Assembly (NCBI RefSeq): GCF_001696455.1
Contig: NZ_MAUJ01000004.1
Coordinates: forward strand, 248,001-312,000
DNA: 64,000 nt
Origin: Pseudoalteromonas luteoviolacea
Lineage (GTDB): Bacteria; Pseudomonadota; Gammaproteobacteria; Enterobacterales; Alteromonadaceae
Reading direction: 5' to 3'
Position 1 is the stretch's first letter, and each line of letters starts with the position of its first letter. The position numbers and the translations under genes were made by a program. The notes beneath the pieces are model-generated. The model was not told the DNA's origin, made no database searches, and saw nothing but the letters and a program-made list of their open reading frames with translations. Shown piece after piece: positions 38,810 to 48,787 of the stretch.

Positions 38810-39190
38810 AGTATACCGTGCTAAAGCCTCAATTAGAGATAAACGCCGCAGATTGTACATTAAAATTCTGGCTTACTCGAATTTTATGCGTACAGGAGTT
38901 AAAAAAAGTCACTTTTCGATTATTTAGTATGCTATGTGAAGTAAGCTTCTAAGAAAAAAAGATTTTGTCAAGAGTCACACCAAGTTAGTTTTATGAACAA
39001 AAAACAGTTTGGTAAAACGAAGTTTTTAGCTAGAATAGGCAAAAATGAATTAATGCTCTCAAACAAGTCAATTTTTATTCATTATTTTGTCTTTAGGGTA
39101 TTGCGTGTATTGCGACATTAGCGTAAACTTCGCGCCCTATTGAAGAATATTAAGTTGCGTCGATTTGAGGGCGCACAACGGAGTTAAGTT
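38810..39190. other. Long divergent intergenic region, ispB to rplU
   Basis: 381 bases without a gene that I can support. The left two thirds are AT-rich and hold the ispB upstream region. Near the right end is a possible rplU promoter: TTGCGT, a 17-base spacer, then TAAACT at about 39101-39129. A leader hairpin follows (39132-39174). Nothing else was seen. Confidence 0.5.
39132..39174 (+). promoter_or_regulatory. Possible ribosomal-protein leader stem upstream of rplU
   Basis: GCGCCCT (39132-39138) pairs perfectly with AGGGCGC (39168-39174), enclosing 29 bases and ending 16 bases before the rplU ATG. GTTG within the loop could instead pair with CAAC downstream, giving alternative folds. This placement suits an autoregulatory leader for L21, but that is conjecture. 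Confidence 0.35.
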
Positions 39191-39502
39191 ATGTACGCGG
39201 TTTTCCAAAGTGGTGGTAAACAGCACCGTGTGACTGAAGGTCAAACTATTCGTCTAGAGAAATTAGACGTTGAGACTGGTGCATCAATTGAATTTGATTC
39301 AGTACTTCTAGTTGCTGATGGTGAAAAGATCGAGATCGGTGCACCATTCGTAAATGGCGGTAAAGTGACTGCTGAGGTTGTTTCTCACGGTCGTGGCGAG
39401 AAAATTAAGATCGTTAAGTTTAGACGTCGTAAGCATTCTCGTAAGCAGATGGGCCACCGTCAGTGGTTCACTGAAGTTAAAATCACTGGCATTAGCGCTT
39501 AA
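39191..39502 (+). CDS. rplU: Ribosomal protein L21
   Basis: A 103-residue 50S subunit protein that binds 23S rRNA near L20. The start [18 protein letters not shown] and the C-terminal [20 protein letters not shown] are family hallmarks. A GGAG lies 8 bases before the ATG. It heads the rplU-rpmA operon, 19 bases before rpmA. Confidence 0.98.
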   Translation: MYAVFQSGGKQHRVTEGQTIRLEKLDVETGASIEFDSVLLVADGEKIEIGAPFVNGGKVTAEVVSHGRGEKIKIVKFRRRKHSRKQMGHRQWFTEVKITGISA

Positions 39503-39521
39503 TTTTTAGAGGTACAGAAAG

Positions 39522-39779
39522 ATGGCACATAAGAAGGCAGCTGGTAGTACTCGTAACGGTCGTGATTCAGAAAGTAAACGCCTAGGTGTTAAGCGTTTCG
39601 GTGGTGAATCAGTATTAGCGGGTAACATCCTTGTTCGTCAACGTGGTACTAAGTTCCACGCAGGTTCTAACGCAGGTATCGGTAAAGACCACACTATCTT
39701 TGCAAAAGCAGATGGTAAAGTTGTTTTTGAAACAAAAGGTCCTTTAAACCGCAAATACGTTAGCATCGTAGCTGAGTAA
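39522..39779 (+). CDS. rpmA: Ribosomal protein L27
   Basis: An 85-residue 50S protein whose N-terminal tail reaches the peptidyl-transferase centre. It starts [20 protein letters not shown] and has [18 protein letters not shown], as in E. coli. It has no cleavable N-terminal extension of the Firmicutes kind. The stop is followed by a strong terminator. Confidence 0.98.
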   Translation: MAHKKAAGSTRNGRDSESKRLGVKRFGGESVLAGNILVRQRGTKFHAGSNAGIGKDHTIFAKADGKVVFETKGPLNRKYVSIVAE

Positions 39780-39794
39780 TCGGTAAAGAATCTA

Positions 39795-39820
39795 AAAACC
39801 CCGCTTAGGCGGGGTTTTTT
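39795..39820 (+). terminator. Intrinsic terminator after rpmA
   Basis: AAAACCCCGC-TTAG-GCGGGGTTTT followed by more T. It separates the ribosomal operon from obgE, which then needs its own promoter or read-through. Confidence 0.9.
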
Positions 39821-39874
39821 GTTTTTATAGCAACATAATATTGATCAGCAGCTAAGCGTATATTGCTATAATAG

Positions 39875-41056
<1,182 letters not shown>

Positions 41057-41057
41057 T

Positions 41058-41080
41058 AAAGGGCCAATAGGCCCTTTTTT
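41058..41080 (+). terminator. Intrinsic terminator after obgE
   Basis: AAAGGGCC-AATA-GGCCCTTT with T6, directly after the obgE stop codon. Confidence 0.88.
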
Positions 41081-41107
41081 AATACAATATTATGATTGGA
41101 GTAAATT

Positions 41108-41599
41108 GTGGTTATATCAATGATAGCGGCTATGGCAAAGGATAGAGTGATTGGCGATGATAATAAAATGCCTTGGCACTTACCCGCTGACCTTCAGCAC
41201 TTCAAAAAAATAACAATGGGTAAGCCGGTGATAATGGGCAGAAAGACGTTTGAGTCAATTGGTAGACCATTACCTGGAAGAAGAAATATTGTGATCACCA
41301 GAAATGCTCAGTATCAAGCTGAAGGTATCGAAGTCGCATCATCTACAGAAGCTGCATTGGCTATAGTAGATAAAATAGACGAAGTAATGGTGATAGGTGG
41401 TGGAAATATTTACGAACAGTTTCTACCCTTATGTAATAGGCTATATCTTACCTATATAGATCTCGATGTGGGTGGCGATACGCGGTTTCCTGATCACACT
41501 GTAGTGGGTGATTGGACCGAAATTGAGAGTGAATCTCATGAGCCTGACGAACGTAATCGATATAATTATAAGTTCGTAACTTTGAATAAAGGATTATGA
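41108..41599 (+). CDS. folA: Dihydrofolate reductase
   Basis: A 163-residue NADPH-dependent enzyme reducing dihydrofolate to tetrahydrofolate; the target of trimethoprim. Seen: IAAMAKDRVIGDDNKMPWHL with the active-site Asp replaced by Asn-Lys spacing typical of the family, MGRKTFESIGRPLPGRRNIV and VMVIGGGNIYEQF. It starts at GTG 41108 with GGAG about 9 bases upstream; an internal ATG at 41120 would truncate the first strand. Confidence 0.95.
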   Translation: MVISMIAAMAKDRVIGDDNKMPWHLPADLQHFKKITMGKPVIMGRKTFESIGRPLPGRRNIVITRNAQYQAEGIEVASSTEAALAIVDKIDEVMVIGGGNIYEQFLPLCNRLYLTYIDLDVGGDTRFPDHTVVGDWTEIESESHEPDERNRYNYKFVTLNKGL

Positions 41600-41677
41600 C
41601 TTTGTTGCTAACAATTGTATGGGTTGCTACAATAGTGTTTGTCCTTATGTAATAAAAAAGTGCTAGGTGAATTGGCA

Positions 41678-42052
41678 ATGAAATTTGTACCTGTTTTGTT
41701 AAGTGTTAGTATGGGATTAGGCGCGTTTTCTTTAAGTTTTGAAACTAAAGCAAACGATCAGCTTGCAGTAACTTTATGTGAGTACATCGCTGTAGATGAC
41801 AAAGGGCGTGTTCGTAAAGCGCTTAAGAGCTCACGTGTTAAGATTCGTAATGTTTTTGATGCGATTGAATGTAACGGAAACAACATGCTACGCCACGCAA
41901 TTGCAAGTAATGCAGTTGAGACGGGCAAGCTGATTGTTAAAGGCCTTCCTAAAAGTGCACTGGCTGATGGCGCAGACATCGCTTGGGCTGAAAGTAACGG
42001 CCACGGTGGTTCACCTTTAATTGCAGAGATTAAAAAGCGCGCAGGTTTATAA
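41678..42052 (+). CDS. Small secreted DUF3718-type protein
   Basis: A 124-residue protein with a clear signal peptide (FVPVLLSVSMGLGAFSLSF, cleavage probably near KAND). The mature part contains two conserved-looking cysteines (LCEYIAVDDKGRVRKAL and IECNGNNMLRHAI), a pattern I associate with DUF3718 of Alteromonadales. Function is unknown. The ATG at 41678 follows an AGGTGAATTGGC site and gives a proper signal peptide. A terminator follows. Confidence 0.8.
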   Translation: MKFVPVLLSVSMGLGAFSLSFETKANDQLAVTLCEYIAVDDKGRVRKALKSSRVKIRNVFDAIECNGNNMLRHAIASNAVETGKLIVKGLPKSALADGADIAWAESNGHGGSPLIAEIKKRAGL

Positions 42053-42068
42053 AACTTGGCACTTATTG

Positions 42069-42093
42069 AAAAGCTCCCTTGAGGAGCTTTTTT
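42069..42093 (+). terminator. Intrinsic terminator after the DUF3718 gene
   Basis: AAAAGCTCC-CTTGA-GGAGCTTTTTT, 17 bases after the stop codon, with T6. Confidence 0.88.
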
Positions 42094-42260
42094 ACATTCT
42101 GGACCATGGAATTTAATTTTTGAACGTGTGAAATAGGGTGGAATAAGGATTTCTTCATTCGGTTGTGAAAAGCAGCAAAATAGTTAAACCAGACATAAGG
42201 TTTAAATCTGACTTAAATCAACTTTATAACAGCGTAATGACATTTTTCTTAATTTACCCC

Positions 42261-42289
42261 TTGAGAATTGGGTTAGTTGCTCCAATACT
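42261..42289 (+). promoter_or_regulatory. Candidate sigma-70 promoter for hpf
   Basis: TTGAGA, a 17-base spacer and AATACT lie 33 bases upstream of the hpf ATG, matching 5 of 6 and 4 of 6 consensus positions. The preceding 170 bases hold no gene. Confidence 0.4.
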
Positions 42290-42322
42290 TATCTATAGGG
42301 TAAATAAAAAAAGGAAGATCCT

Positions 42323-42679
42323 ATGAAGATTAATCTTTCTGGTCACCACGTTGACATGACGGATGCAGTAAAACAACATGTGCATGAAAAGTTCGCTAAG
42401 ATTGCTAATCACTTTCCATCATTGTTATCACTAGATATTATCATCAGCAAAGAGCATAAAAAGTTTTATACGGAAATTAGTACAAATTATGCGGGTTCAA
42501 GAATTTCGGTAAAAGGTGACGATGATGTCATGTACCCCGCAATCGCAAGCGCTGCGAAAAAATTAGATGCATCACTAAAACACAGAAAAGGCCAGTTAAA
42601 GGCCAACAAACACGAAAAGCCAGTCAGTACCACACCGCCAATCGCGCATGAAATAATTCAAGAAATGAATTTAAATTAA
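42323..42679 (+). CDS. hpf: Ribosome hibernation promoting factor, short type (HPF/YfiA family)
   Basis: A 118-residue ribosome-associated protein that inactivates or dimerises 70S ribosomes in stationary phase. Seen: INLSGHHVDMTDAVKQHVHE at the start, YTEISTNYAGSRISVKGDDD, and the conserved DVMYPAIASAAKKLDASLKH helix with basic C-terminus (HRKGQLKANKHEK). It lacks the C-terminal dimerisation domain of long HPF. Here it is not next to rpoN. GGAAGA precedes the ATG. Confidence 0.92.
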   Translation: MKINLSGHHVDMTDAVKQHVHEKFAKIANHFPSLLSLDIIISKEHKKFYTEISTNYAGSRISVKGDDDVMYPAIASAAKKLDASLKHRKGQLKANKHEKPVSTTPPIAHEIIQEMNLN

Positions 42680-42684
42680 TCTAA

Positions 42685-42712
42685 AAAGGGGTCTACAATG
42701 ACCCCTTTATTA
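42685..42712 (+). terminator. Intrinsic terminator after hpf
   Basis: AAAGGGGTC-TACAAT-GACCCCTTT followed by ATTATT; the T tract is interrupted. Confidence 0.75.
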
Positions 42713-42826
42713 TTAGTTGTGTACATCCTAACGCGCAGGTTTAGTTATATATTTAAATACGGTCACTTGTAAGTTAAAATCGCGCATTAGATTTTCAAAA
42801 CTATCAAAATTTTACAGCGAACATAT

Positions 42827-43702
42827 ATGAAAGCAGTGATACCTGTTGCGGGTTTAGGAACTCGTATGTTGCCAGCTACGAAGGCAATACCAAAAGAAAT
42901 GCTACCAATAGTAGATAAACCGCTCATTCAGTACATAGTTAAAGAATGTGTATCAGCGGGCCTAAAAGAAATTGTGCTTGTAACCCACTCTTCAAAAAAT
43001 GCAATTGAAAACCACTTTGACACGAGCTTTGAGTTAGAAGCAACATTAGAAAAGCGGGTAAAAAGAACTCTGCTAGATGAGATCAGAGGTATTTGCCCTG
43101 AAGATGTGACGATTATGCATGTTCGACAAGGTGAAGCCAAAGGCTTAGGCCATGCTGTATTGTGCGCCAAACCGATTGTAGGCGATGATGACTTTGTTGT
43201 GGTACTGCCTGATGTGATCCTTGATGAATACAGCGCTGATCAGTCTTCTGAAAACTTAGCTGCGATGGTGAAAAGGTTCCAAGAGCATGGCAGCAGTCAG
43301 ATTATGCTAGAACCTGTACCAAACGAAGATGTCAGTAAGTATGGCATCGCGGATATCAATGGTGTGGAGCTTGCCCCAGGTCAAAGTACACCAATTAAGT
43401 CGATGGTAGAAAAGCCAAAGCAGTCAGAAGCCCCTTCAAACCTTGCCGTTGTAGGGCGTTACGTGCTTTCCAGAAAAATATGGGCGCTACTCAAGAAAAC
43501 CCCTATAGGTGCAGGTGGGGAGATACAGCTCACGGACGCCATTGATATGTTGATGGAAAACGAAACGGTAGAAGCTTTTCATATGAGTGGTGTCGCGCAT
43601 GATTGCGGCGATAAGATGGGGTATTTGAAAGCCATCGTACAGTACGCAATGAAAGATGCAACGCTCGGCGCTGAGTTTACCGATTACGTTAAGTCATTAT
43701 AA
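42827..43702 (+). CDS. galU: UTP-glucose-1-phosphate uridylyltransferase GalU
   Basis: A 291-residue nucleotidyltransferase making UDP-glucose for envelope polysaccharides. Seen: [20 protein letters not shown] with the nucleotide loop, [36 protein letters not shown], the VVLPDVILD metal site and [16 protein letters not shown]. It has about the usual family length. It is monocistronic and convergent with the recombinase-like gene. Confidence 0.95.
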   Translation: MKAVIPVAGLGTRMLPATKAIPKEMLPIVDKPLIQYIVKECVSAGLKEIVLVTHSSKNAIENHFDTSFELEATLEKRVKRTLLDEIRGICPEDVTIMHVRQGEAKGLGHAVLCAKPIVGDDDFVVVLPDVILDEYSADQSSENLAAMVKRFQEHGSSQIMLEPVPNEDVSKYGIADINGVELAPGQSTPIKSMVEKPKQSEAPSNLAVVGRYVLSRKIWALLKKTPIGAGGEIQLTDAIDMLMENETVEAFHMSGVAHDCGDKMGYLKAIVQYAMKDATLGAEFTDYVKSL

Positions 43703-43716
43703 TAATCGCTTGACTG

Positions 43717-43740
43717 GGCTGTTGTAATATCACAGCAGCC
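43717..43740. terminator. Weak stem-loop after galU
   Basis: GGCTG-T-TGT and ACA-G-CAGCC pair around AATATC with one internal mismatch, 15 bases after the galU stop. There is no solid T tract. Confidence 0.3.
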
Positions 43741-43774
43741 TAATCTTACTTAGGCCATAAATCTAATATCAAGG

Positions 43775-44452
43775 CTAATGGCGCTCAAGAAACCGTTGCC
43801 AACTTATCTTTGTGTTGACTACGCGTACAGGGTTGACTATTTTTTGTAACACTTCAGAGGCTGGCTTATTAACGGCTTGGCCGTCTTCTTTTAAACCGAG
43901 TAAGTAACTCATCGTAGAGCGTTGGCCAGCTTGAATGGCGGAAATATAAATTTGCTGCTCAAAGTTAAGCCTTAAGCTGCTAATGGCGGTTTTTAGTCCT
44001 TGCTGATCGATATTTGGTAGGCCACAGCGTTGTAAATATCCCAAACGTTTTCCTTCCCCTGAAAACCAAATTCTGACTTTTTCACTATATCTCCCCGTTT
44101 TAGCCGGGAGATCATAAAGAAGTCGTTCATGCCCAAGTTGTTTAACATGCTGAATATAGTCTTCTAACCCTGCATGCCAAAGCGCAGGGTGAATTGGCAC
44201 GAAACGAGGCTGGATCTTACCATGGGTTGTAAAACGGAAGGTGTGAATTGAGTCGATTTTTTCGATGTCACACAGCGTTAGATTACCCAGTTCATCACTA
44301 TATGCGCCGGTGTAATATGCCAGTAACGGCAGCCAAAAATGCCAATGCTTAGGTTGCTCTCGTTTTAGTTTCTCATCGCCGTATATGAAGCCATTGAATA
44401 AACTGTATAGCTCCATATGGGTGAAGGCGCGTCTACCAAACTGAGATTTCAT
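43775..44452 (-). CDS. Degenerate tyrosine-recombinase-like protein
   Basis: A 225-residue protein that resembles only the catalytic half of phage integrases: WLPLLAYYTGAYSDELGNLT is laid out like the box I region, but the catalytic Arg position (TG-x-R) is Tyr. RFVPIHPALW fits the second beta-strand motif. The expected HxLRH is weak (ISSLRLNFEQ), and no convincing C-terminal nucleophilic Tyr is visible. The N-terminal SAM-like core-binding domain is absent. Probably a domesticated or decayed integrase. ATG 44452 is preferred over TTG 44458. No att repeats were recognised. Confidence 0.6.
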   Translation of the reverse strand: MKSQFGRRAFTHMELYSLFNGFIYGDEKLKREQPKHWHFWLPLLAYYTGAYSDELGNLTLCDIEKIDSIHTFRFTTHGKIQPRFVPIHPALWHAGLEDYIQHVKQLGHERLLYDLPAKTGRYSEKVRIWFSGEGKRLGYLQRCGLPNIDQQGLKTAISSLRLNFEQQIYISAIQAGQRSTMSYLLGLKEDGQAVNKPASEVLQKIVNPVRVVNTKISWQRFLERH

Positions 44453-44571
44453 GGACAAGTGCTATAACTTTCAAAGAATTAATAGGTTAGTTTATAAGTT
44501 TTAAAGAGATTGATAAAGCCTTGTTATCATAATTTATTATCAGTTCTATGTAGTATCTTGTTACTACCACT

Positions 44572-44847
44572 TCAGCTTTTTGACTCTGTAGAATTGAGCA
44601 AATAGGTAAGGCAAGATATTCGCAGCAGTGAAGCCAAATTATCAACTTCGCCATGGCGCTCAATTGACTCTTGATAAAGAGTTGAAATAAATTTCGGAAC
44701 CGTTAAGTTTTCTTGAGCTGCTATTTGTTCGAGCACTTGCCAAATTTGATTCTCAAGCGCCAGACTGGTTACGACCCCCTGTATTCGAATCGACTTCTTA
44801 CTGACTTGATACAGCTGTGGGTTTTGTGAGGCGTATATTTCACACAT
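44572..44847 (-). CDS. Small ribbon-helix-helix protein (RHH_4-like)
   Basis: A 91-residue protein beginning MCEIYASQNPQLY, a start I associate with a family of short RHH proteins. It has a possible beta-strand (SIRIQGVVTSLAL) and two helices (QIWQVLEQIAAQENLTVPKF, then ISTLYQESIERH). It may bind DNA as a dimer. It is divergent from gloA with only 16 bases between the start codons, so it may influence gloA; no operator was identified. Confidence 0.7.
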   Translation of the reverse strand: MCEIYASQNPQLYQVSKKSIRIQGVVTSLALENQIWQVLEQIAAQENLTVPKFISTLYQESIERHGEVDNLASLLRISCLTYLLNSTESKS

Positions 44848-44863
44848 AAAATTGGAGGCTCCT

Positions 44864-45259
44864 GTGGCAAAAATGCTTCACTCAATGATCCGAGTGTCAA
44901 ACTTAGATAGTTCATTACAATTCTACCATGACTTATTTGATTTAGAGGTGAAGAGGCAAATAGAATTTGAGCAGTTTTCGCTGACGTATTTGGGTAATCA
45001 TGCATGTGATTTTGAACTTGAATTGACGTACAACTATGCTCAGCAGGCACCGTATGAGCTTGGTAATGGTTATGGGCATCTAGCATTGGGCGTCGATGAC
45101 CTAGCCATGGTTTGGGAAAAAGCCAGCAAGCTTGGATATGCTCCTATGGATATCAAAGCGCTTTATAATCAAGCGCAGCTGGTTGCTAAATTCTTTTTTA
45201 TTCGAGACCCTGATGGTTATCACATCGAGGTTATTGAACGAAACGCGACCTTTGGCTAA
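44864..45259 (+). CDS. gloA: Lactoylglutathione lyase (glyoxalase I)
   Basis: A 131-residue metalloenzyme converting the methylglyoxal-glutathione hemithioacetal to S-lactoylglutathione. All four metal ligands of the E. coli type are present: His in MLHSMIRV, Glu in ELELTYNY, His in YGHLALGV and Glu in YHIEVIE. The short, insertion-free form suggests the nickel-activated class. The start is GTG 44864, with GGAGG 5 bases upstream; ATG 44873 is the alternative. It converges on recG. Confidence 0.93.
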   Translation: MAKMLHSMIRVSNLDSSLQFYHDLFDLEVKRQIEFEQFSLTYLGNHACDFELELTYNYAQQAPYELGNGYGHLALGVDDLAMVWEKASKLGYAPMDIKALYNQAQLVAKFFFIRDPDGYHIEVIERNATFG

Positions 45260-45271
45260 AGAGTTGTTTGG

Positions 45272-47356
45272 CTAGGCCATTGCAAATTCACTGCGATTTC
45301 CCATCCACCTTAGAATAAGCGGGTCGACACAATTCGTATGATGGCGGAGTAAATCAAATGCAAGCCCTCTAATGCTGGGTAGCATATGCTTATCTCTTGT
45401 TAGATCGGCAATTTTTAGGTCGACTAAACCTGTTTGCTTTGTCCCGAGTACTTCACCTGGGCCACGAATTTCGAGGTCTTTTTCTGCAATGACAAAGCCA
45501 TCATTACTGTCTCTCAGCACCCCTAAACGTTTTTGCGCTGTGTTGGATAGAGGCGCATGGTAAAGTAATAGGCAGTGTGATGCGATGTCACCTCGGCCGA
45601 CTCGGCCACGTAATTGGTGCAATTGTGCCAAGCCAAGTCGTTCTGGGTTTTCAATAATAATCAAACTGGCGTTTGGGACGTCAACACCAACTTCAATCAC
45701 GGTGGTTGCGACGAGTACATGATAAAGGCCAGCTTTAAAGTCTGCCATAATCTGTTGCTTTTCTTGCGCTTTCATCCTGCCGTGAACCAAAGCAACTTTG
45801 AGATCGGGTAGCTGTTTAGATAATTGTTCTGCCGTATCTTCAGCTGCCTGACATTGCAGTACCTCAGACTCATCGATTAATGTACAGACCCAGTAAACTT
45901 GTCGTTGTTGCTCTGTGCACGCATTTTCGACACGTTGTATCACTTGGTCGCGTCGAGTGTCAGGCACAGCGACGGTCATAATCGGTGTTCTCCCTGGTGG
46001 AAGTTCATCTATGACAGAGGTTTCTAAGTCGGCATAAGCCGTCATTGCCAAGGTACGTGGTATCGGTGTTGCTGTCATAACCAGTTGGTGTGGATAACAC
46101 TCACCAAACTTACCTTTTTCTCTAAGGGATAAACGCTGATGGACACCAAAGCGATGTTGTTCATCAATAATAATGAGCGCTAAGTTTGAAAAAGCCACTT
46201 GCTCTTGAAATAAAGCATGCGTACCAACAACCATTTGAGCTTGGCCCGTCGCGATTTTTTCAAGTGTTTGAGTACGTTCTTTTCCTTTGGTTTTCCCGCC
46301 TAACCAACATGTTTCTATACCTAATGGTGTAAACCACGCCTTAAAGTTGAGCGCGTGTTGCTCTGAGAGGATCTCGGTTGGTGCCATTAAAGCAACTTGA
46401 TATCCTTTGGCAATGGCGGTTAATGCGCTCAGAGCTGCGACTAAGGTTTTACCTGAGCCGACATCACCTTGCACTAATCGCAGCATGGGTTCTGGTTTTT
46501 GTAGATCTTGTTTTATTTCACTCACTACACGACTTTGCGCATTGGTCGGTTTAAAAGCCAGCTGAGCTAGAAATTGTGGTTCCAGTAAATTGGTTGGTGG
46601 CAGAGAAACCGCTTTTACCGCTTGGCTTTTTTGCCTAAGTTTTAGCAAGCTTAAGTTTTGTGCCAACAGCTCTTCGAATGCGAGTCTCTGCTGTGCTGGA
46701 TGTTGCCCAGTCTCTAGCTGCGTTAAGTTCACATCTTGTGGTGGGCTATGCAGCAGCAGCAAGGCGTCTTTTAGGTTGAGCTGATTGGGCCTGTATTGTG
46801 GCGGAAGGTGGTCTTCAATATCATACTTTCTAAGTAATTCAACAGCTTGCTCTGCTATGGCGCGTATGCTGAGCTGCTTGAGCCCCTCCGTAGTCGGATA
46901 CACTGGTGTGAGCGAGTCGCTGGCTGAGCAACTATCCTCTAATGAGTCCATTATATGGTACTCCGGATGTGCCATTTCGGGCCCAATACGGCCGCGACGA
47001 ACTTCGCCAAAGCAGCGCATAAACTTGCCCGGTTGCATGGCATTTTTTTGTGCTGCAGAAAAGTTGAAAAAGCGCAGGGTTAAGCGTCCTGTCCCATCGT
47101 TAATTTGGCACACCAGCATTCGGCGCTTACCAAATGTAATATTCGCTTGTTCAATCTCACCTTGCGCAGAAACATGCATATGAGGCATCAAAGTGGCTAT
47201 TGAGTATGTTTTAGCCCTGTCTTCGTACCGTAAGGGAAGGTGAAACAGCATATCTTGAACGCTTGAGATACCTAATTTAGCAAGTCGCTCAGCTGCTTTG
47301 GGGCCAACGCCTTTAAGATCGGTAATTGCATACTGTGCTAAATTAGGACTAGACAT
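45272..47356 (-). CDS. recG: ATP-dependent DNA helicase RecG
   Basis: A 694-residue fork-remodelling helicase. Seen: an N-terminal wedge/OB domain (KGVGPKAAERLAKLGISSVQ), Walker A GDVGSGKTLVA, the DEQH box in LIIIDEQHRFGVHQR, TATPIPRTLAMTAY, and C-terminal TTVIEVGVDVPNAS and LGLAQLHQLRGRVGRG. Its length matches E. coli (693). AAGGA precedes the ATG. It is 8 bases after trmH, the same order as in E. coli. Confidence 0.97.
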   Translation of the reverse strand: MSSPNLAQYAITDLKGVGPKAAERLAKLGISSVQDMLFHLPLRYEDRAKTYSIATLMPHMHVSAQGEIEQANITFGKRRMLVCQINDGTGRLTLRFFNFSAAQKNAMQPGKFMRCFGEVRRGRIGPEMAHPEYHIMDSLEDSCSASDSLTPVYPTTEGLKQLSIRAIAEQAVELLRKYDIEDHLPPQYRPNQLNLKDALLLLHSPPQDVNLTQLETGQHPAQQRLAFEELLAQNLSLLKLRQKSQAVKAVSLPPTNLLEPQFLAQLAFKPTNAQSRVVSEIKQDLQKPEPMLRLVQGDVGSGKTLVAALSALTAIAKGYQVALMAPTEILSEQHALNFKAWFTPLGIETCWLGGKTKGKERTQTLEKIATGQAQMVVGTHALFQEQVAFSNLALIIIDEQHRFGVHQRLSLREKGKFGECYPHQLVMTATPIPRTLAMTAYADLETSVIDELPPGRTPIMTVAVPDTRRDQVIQRVENACTEQQRQVYWVCTLIDESEVLQCQAAEDTAEQLSKQLPDLKVALVHGRMKAQEKQQIMADFKAGLYHVLVATTVIEVGVDVPNASLIIIENPERLGLAQLHQLRGRVGRGDIASHCLLLYHAPLSNTAQKRLGVLRDSNDGFVIAEKDLEIRGPGEVLGTKQTGLVDLKIADLTRDKHMLPSIRGLAFDLLRHHTNCVDPLILRWMGNRSEFAMA

Positions 47357-47364
47357 AGTTTTCC

Positions 47365-48060
47365 TTAAGCTTTACTAAATTTGAGCGTGTTCCAAAACGC
47401 CTCATCTGCAACAATTTCGCCGTCATCATCTAATTGTGGGTAAGGTAGTCCTTTTTCGTTACAGCGGTTAGCGATGATAGGGTGGCAGCCTTCGAAAAGC
47501 AGCTTATGCTTCACTTGAGGGTCAATCATATCTTTTCTTTCATACATACCTGCAGCATCTCTTTGTCTTTGCGCCTCATATAAAATCAACGCTGCCGCCA
47601 CAGAAACATTTAATGATTGCACCATGCCAGCCATAGGAATAACAATATGTTGGTCAGCATGTTGGAGCGCTCTATCTGAAATACCTAGCCTTTCTTGCCC
47701 TACAATGACAGCTGTAGGTTTAGTGTAATCGATCTCTCTAAAGTCAACCGCACTTTCACTCAAGTTAGTGGCCAATAATTGAATGCCCGGATTTTGCTCT
47801 CGGATAGTAGCAACAGCTTGATCAATATCATCGTGCATTTGCGTATCGACCCAGTTCTTACTGCCACCTGAGGTATTATTTGTTAAGCGTCTTTGGTCTT
47901 GTGGCCATACAGCATGGACATAATGGCAGCCAACAGCGTCAGCAGTACGGACGATTGCTGATAGGTTATGGTGCTTATGTACCTCATCAAGACATACGGT
48001 TAAATCTGTCTGACGTTGTTCTAGAATGCGTTTGACGCGTTGAAAGCGATTCTCTTTCAT
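47365..48060 (-). CDS. trmH: tRNA (guanosine18-2'-O)-methyltransferase
   Basis: A 231-residue SPOUT methyltransferase making Gm18 in the tRNA D-loop. Seen: RILEQRQTDLTVCLDEVHKH, HNLSAIVRTADAVG, the knot motifs AVIVGQERLGISDRAL and IPMAGMVQSLNVSVAAALIL, and a C-terminal extension. ATG 48060 is chosen over the preceding TTG. It forms an operon with recG. Confidence 0.95.
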   Translation of the reverse strand: MKENRFQRVKRILEQRQTDLTVCLDEVHKHHNLSAIVRTADAVGCHYVHAVWPQDQRRLTNNTSGGSKNWVDTQMHDDIDQAVATIREQNPGIQLLATNLSESAVDFREIDYTKPTAVIVGQERLGISDRALQHADQHIVIPMAGMVQSLNVSVAAALILYEAQRQRDAAGMYERKDMIDPQVKHKLLFEGCHPIIANRCNEKGLPYPQLDDDGEIVADEAFWNTLKFSKA

Positions 48061-48152
48061 CAAGTACTGCTCATAAATACAAAATTGGCGGCATTATATC
48101 AAATTTATTACTGTATAAGTACACACCCTTTTGATGCTTCTAATTGGGCCTA

Positions 48153-48611
48153 CTAAGGCGTAACTTCACGCATTATTGGCGCTTGTAATGAAATTAACGT
48201 TTCCGTGGATTGAATCGCTTCGATCGATTGAATTTTATTGACGAGCACATCGTGTAAGTGGTCCATAGAGCTACTGAGTACCTTGATAAAAATACTATAG
48301 TTACCAGTTGTGTAATATGCTTCGACGACTTCATCAAAGCTTTCTAACTGCGCAATCGTATTTTGATAGTCTCTTGCATGTTTGAGGTTAATGCCGATAA
48401 AGCAGCAAACGTCATAACCTAGTTTTTTGGCATTGATGCATACTTTTGTGCCTTCAATAATGCCAGCCTGTTTCATTTTTTCGACTCGGACATGAATGGT
48501 TCCTGCACTCACCTTGAAGCGTTTGGCCAACTCGGCATAAGGCGTTCTTGCATCTTCCATTAAAGCATGAAGGATAGATTTATCGAGATTATCGATTTGA
48601 TAATTTTCCAT
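48153..48611 (-). CDS. asnC: Lrp/AsnC-family regulator AsnC
   Basis: A 152-residue feast/famine regulator: winged HTH (SILHALMEDARTPYAELAKR, then VSAGTIHVRVEKMKQAGII) and a RAM ligand domain (VEAYYTTGNYSIFIKVLSSS). Divergence from asnA, 176 bases apart, and its resemblance to E. coli AsnC support the asparagine-responsive role of activating asnA when asparagine is scarce. Confidence 0.93.
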   Translation of the reverse strand: MENYQIDNLDKSILHALMEDARTPYAELAKRFKVSAGTIHVRVEKMKQAGIIEGTKVCINAKKLGYDVCCFIGINLKHARDYQNTIAQLESFDEVVEAYYTTGNYSIFIKVLSSSMDHLHDVLVNKIQSIEAIQSTETLISLQAPIMREVTP

Positions 48612-48787
48612 GTGATATTGGGCTGCTAATTATTGATTCACTAAATATATCGGTATTTTATTGATGATTAAAGTTATCTTTCAAAGTTTATGTTTTTGAA
48701 TGTTGAATTTTATTCTAAATTTGTTGACGATGGATATATCAGCATTGGATGCACATAATCATCAACAGTTTAGAATGAGGTTTAAAA

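Noticed and set aside
43703..44571. Integrative element bounded by att sites around the recombinase-like gene
   Set aside because: No tRNA gene, direct repeats or phage genes flank it; neighbours are ordinary chromosomal genes.
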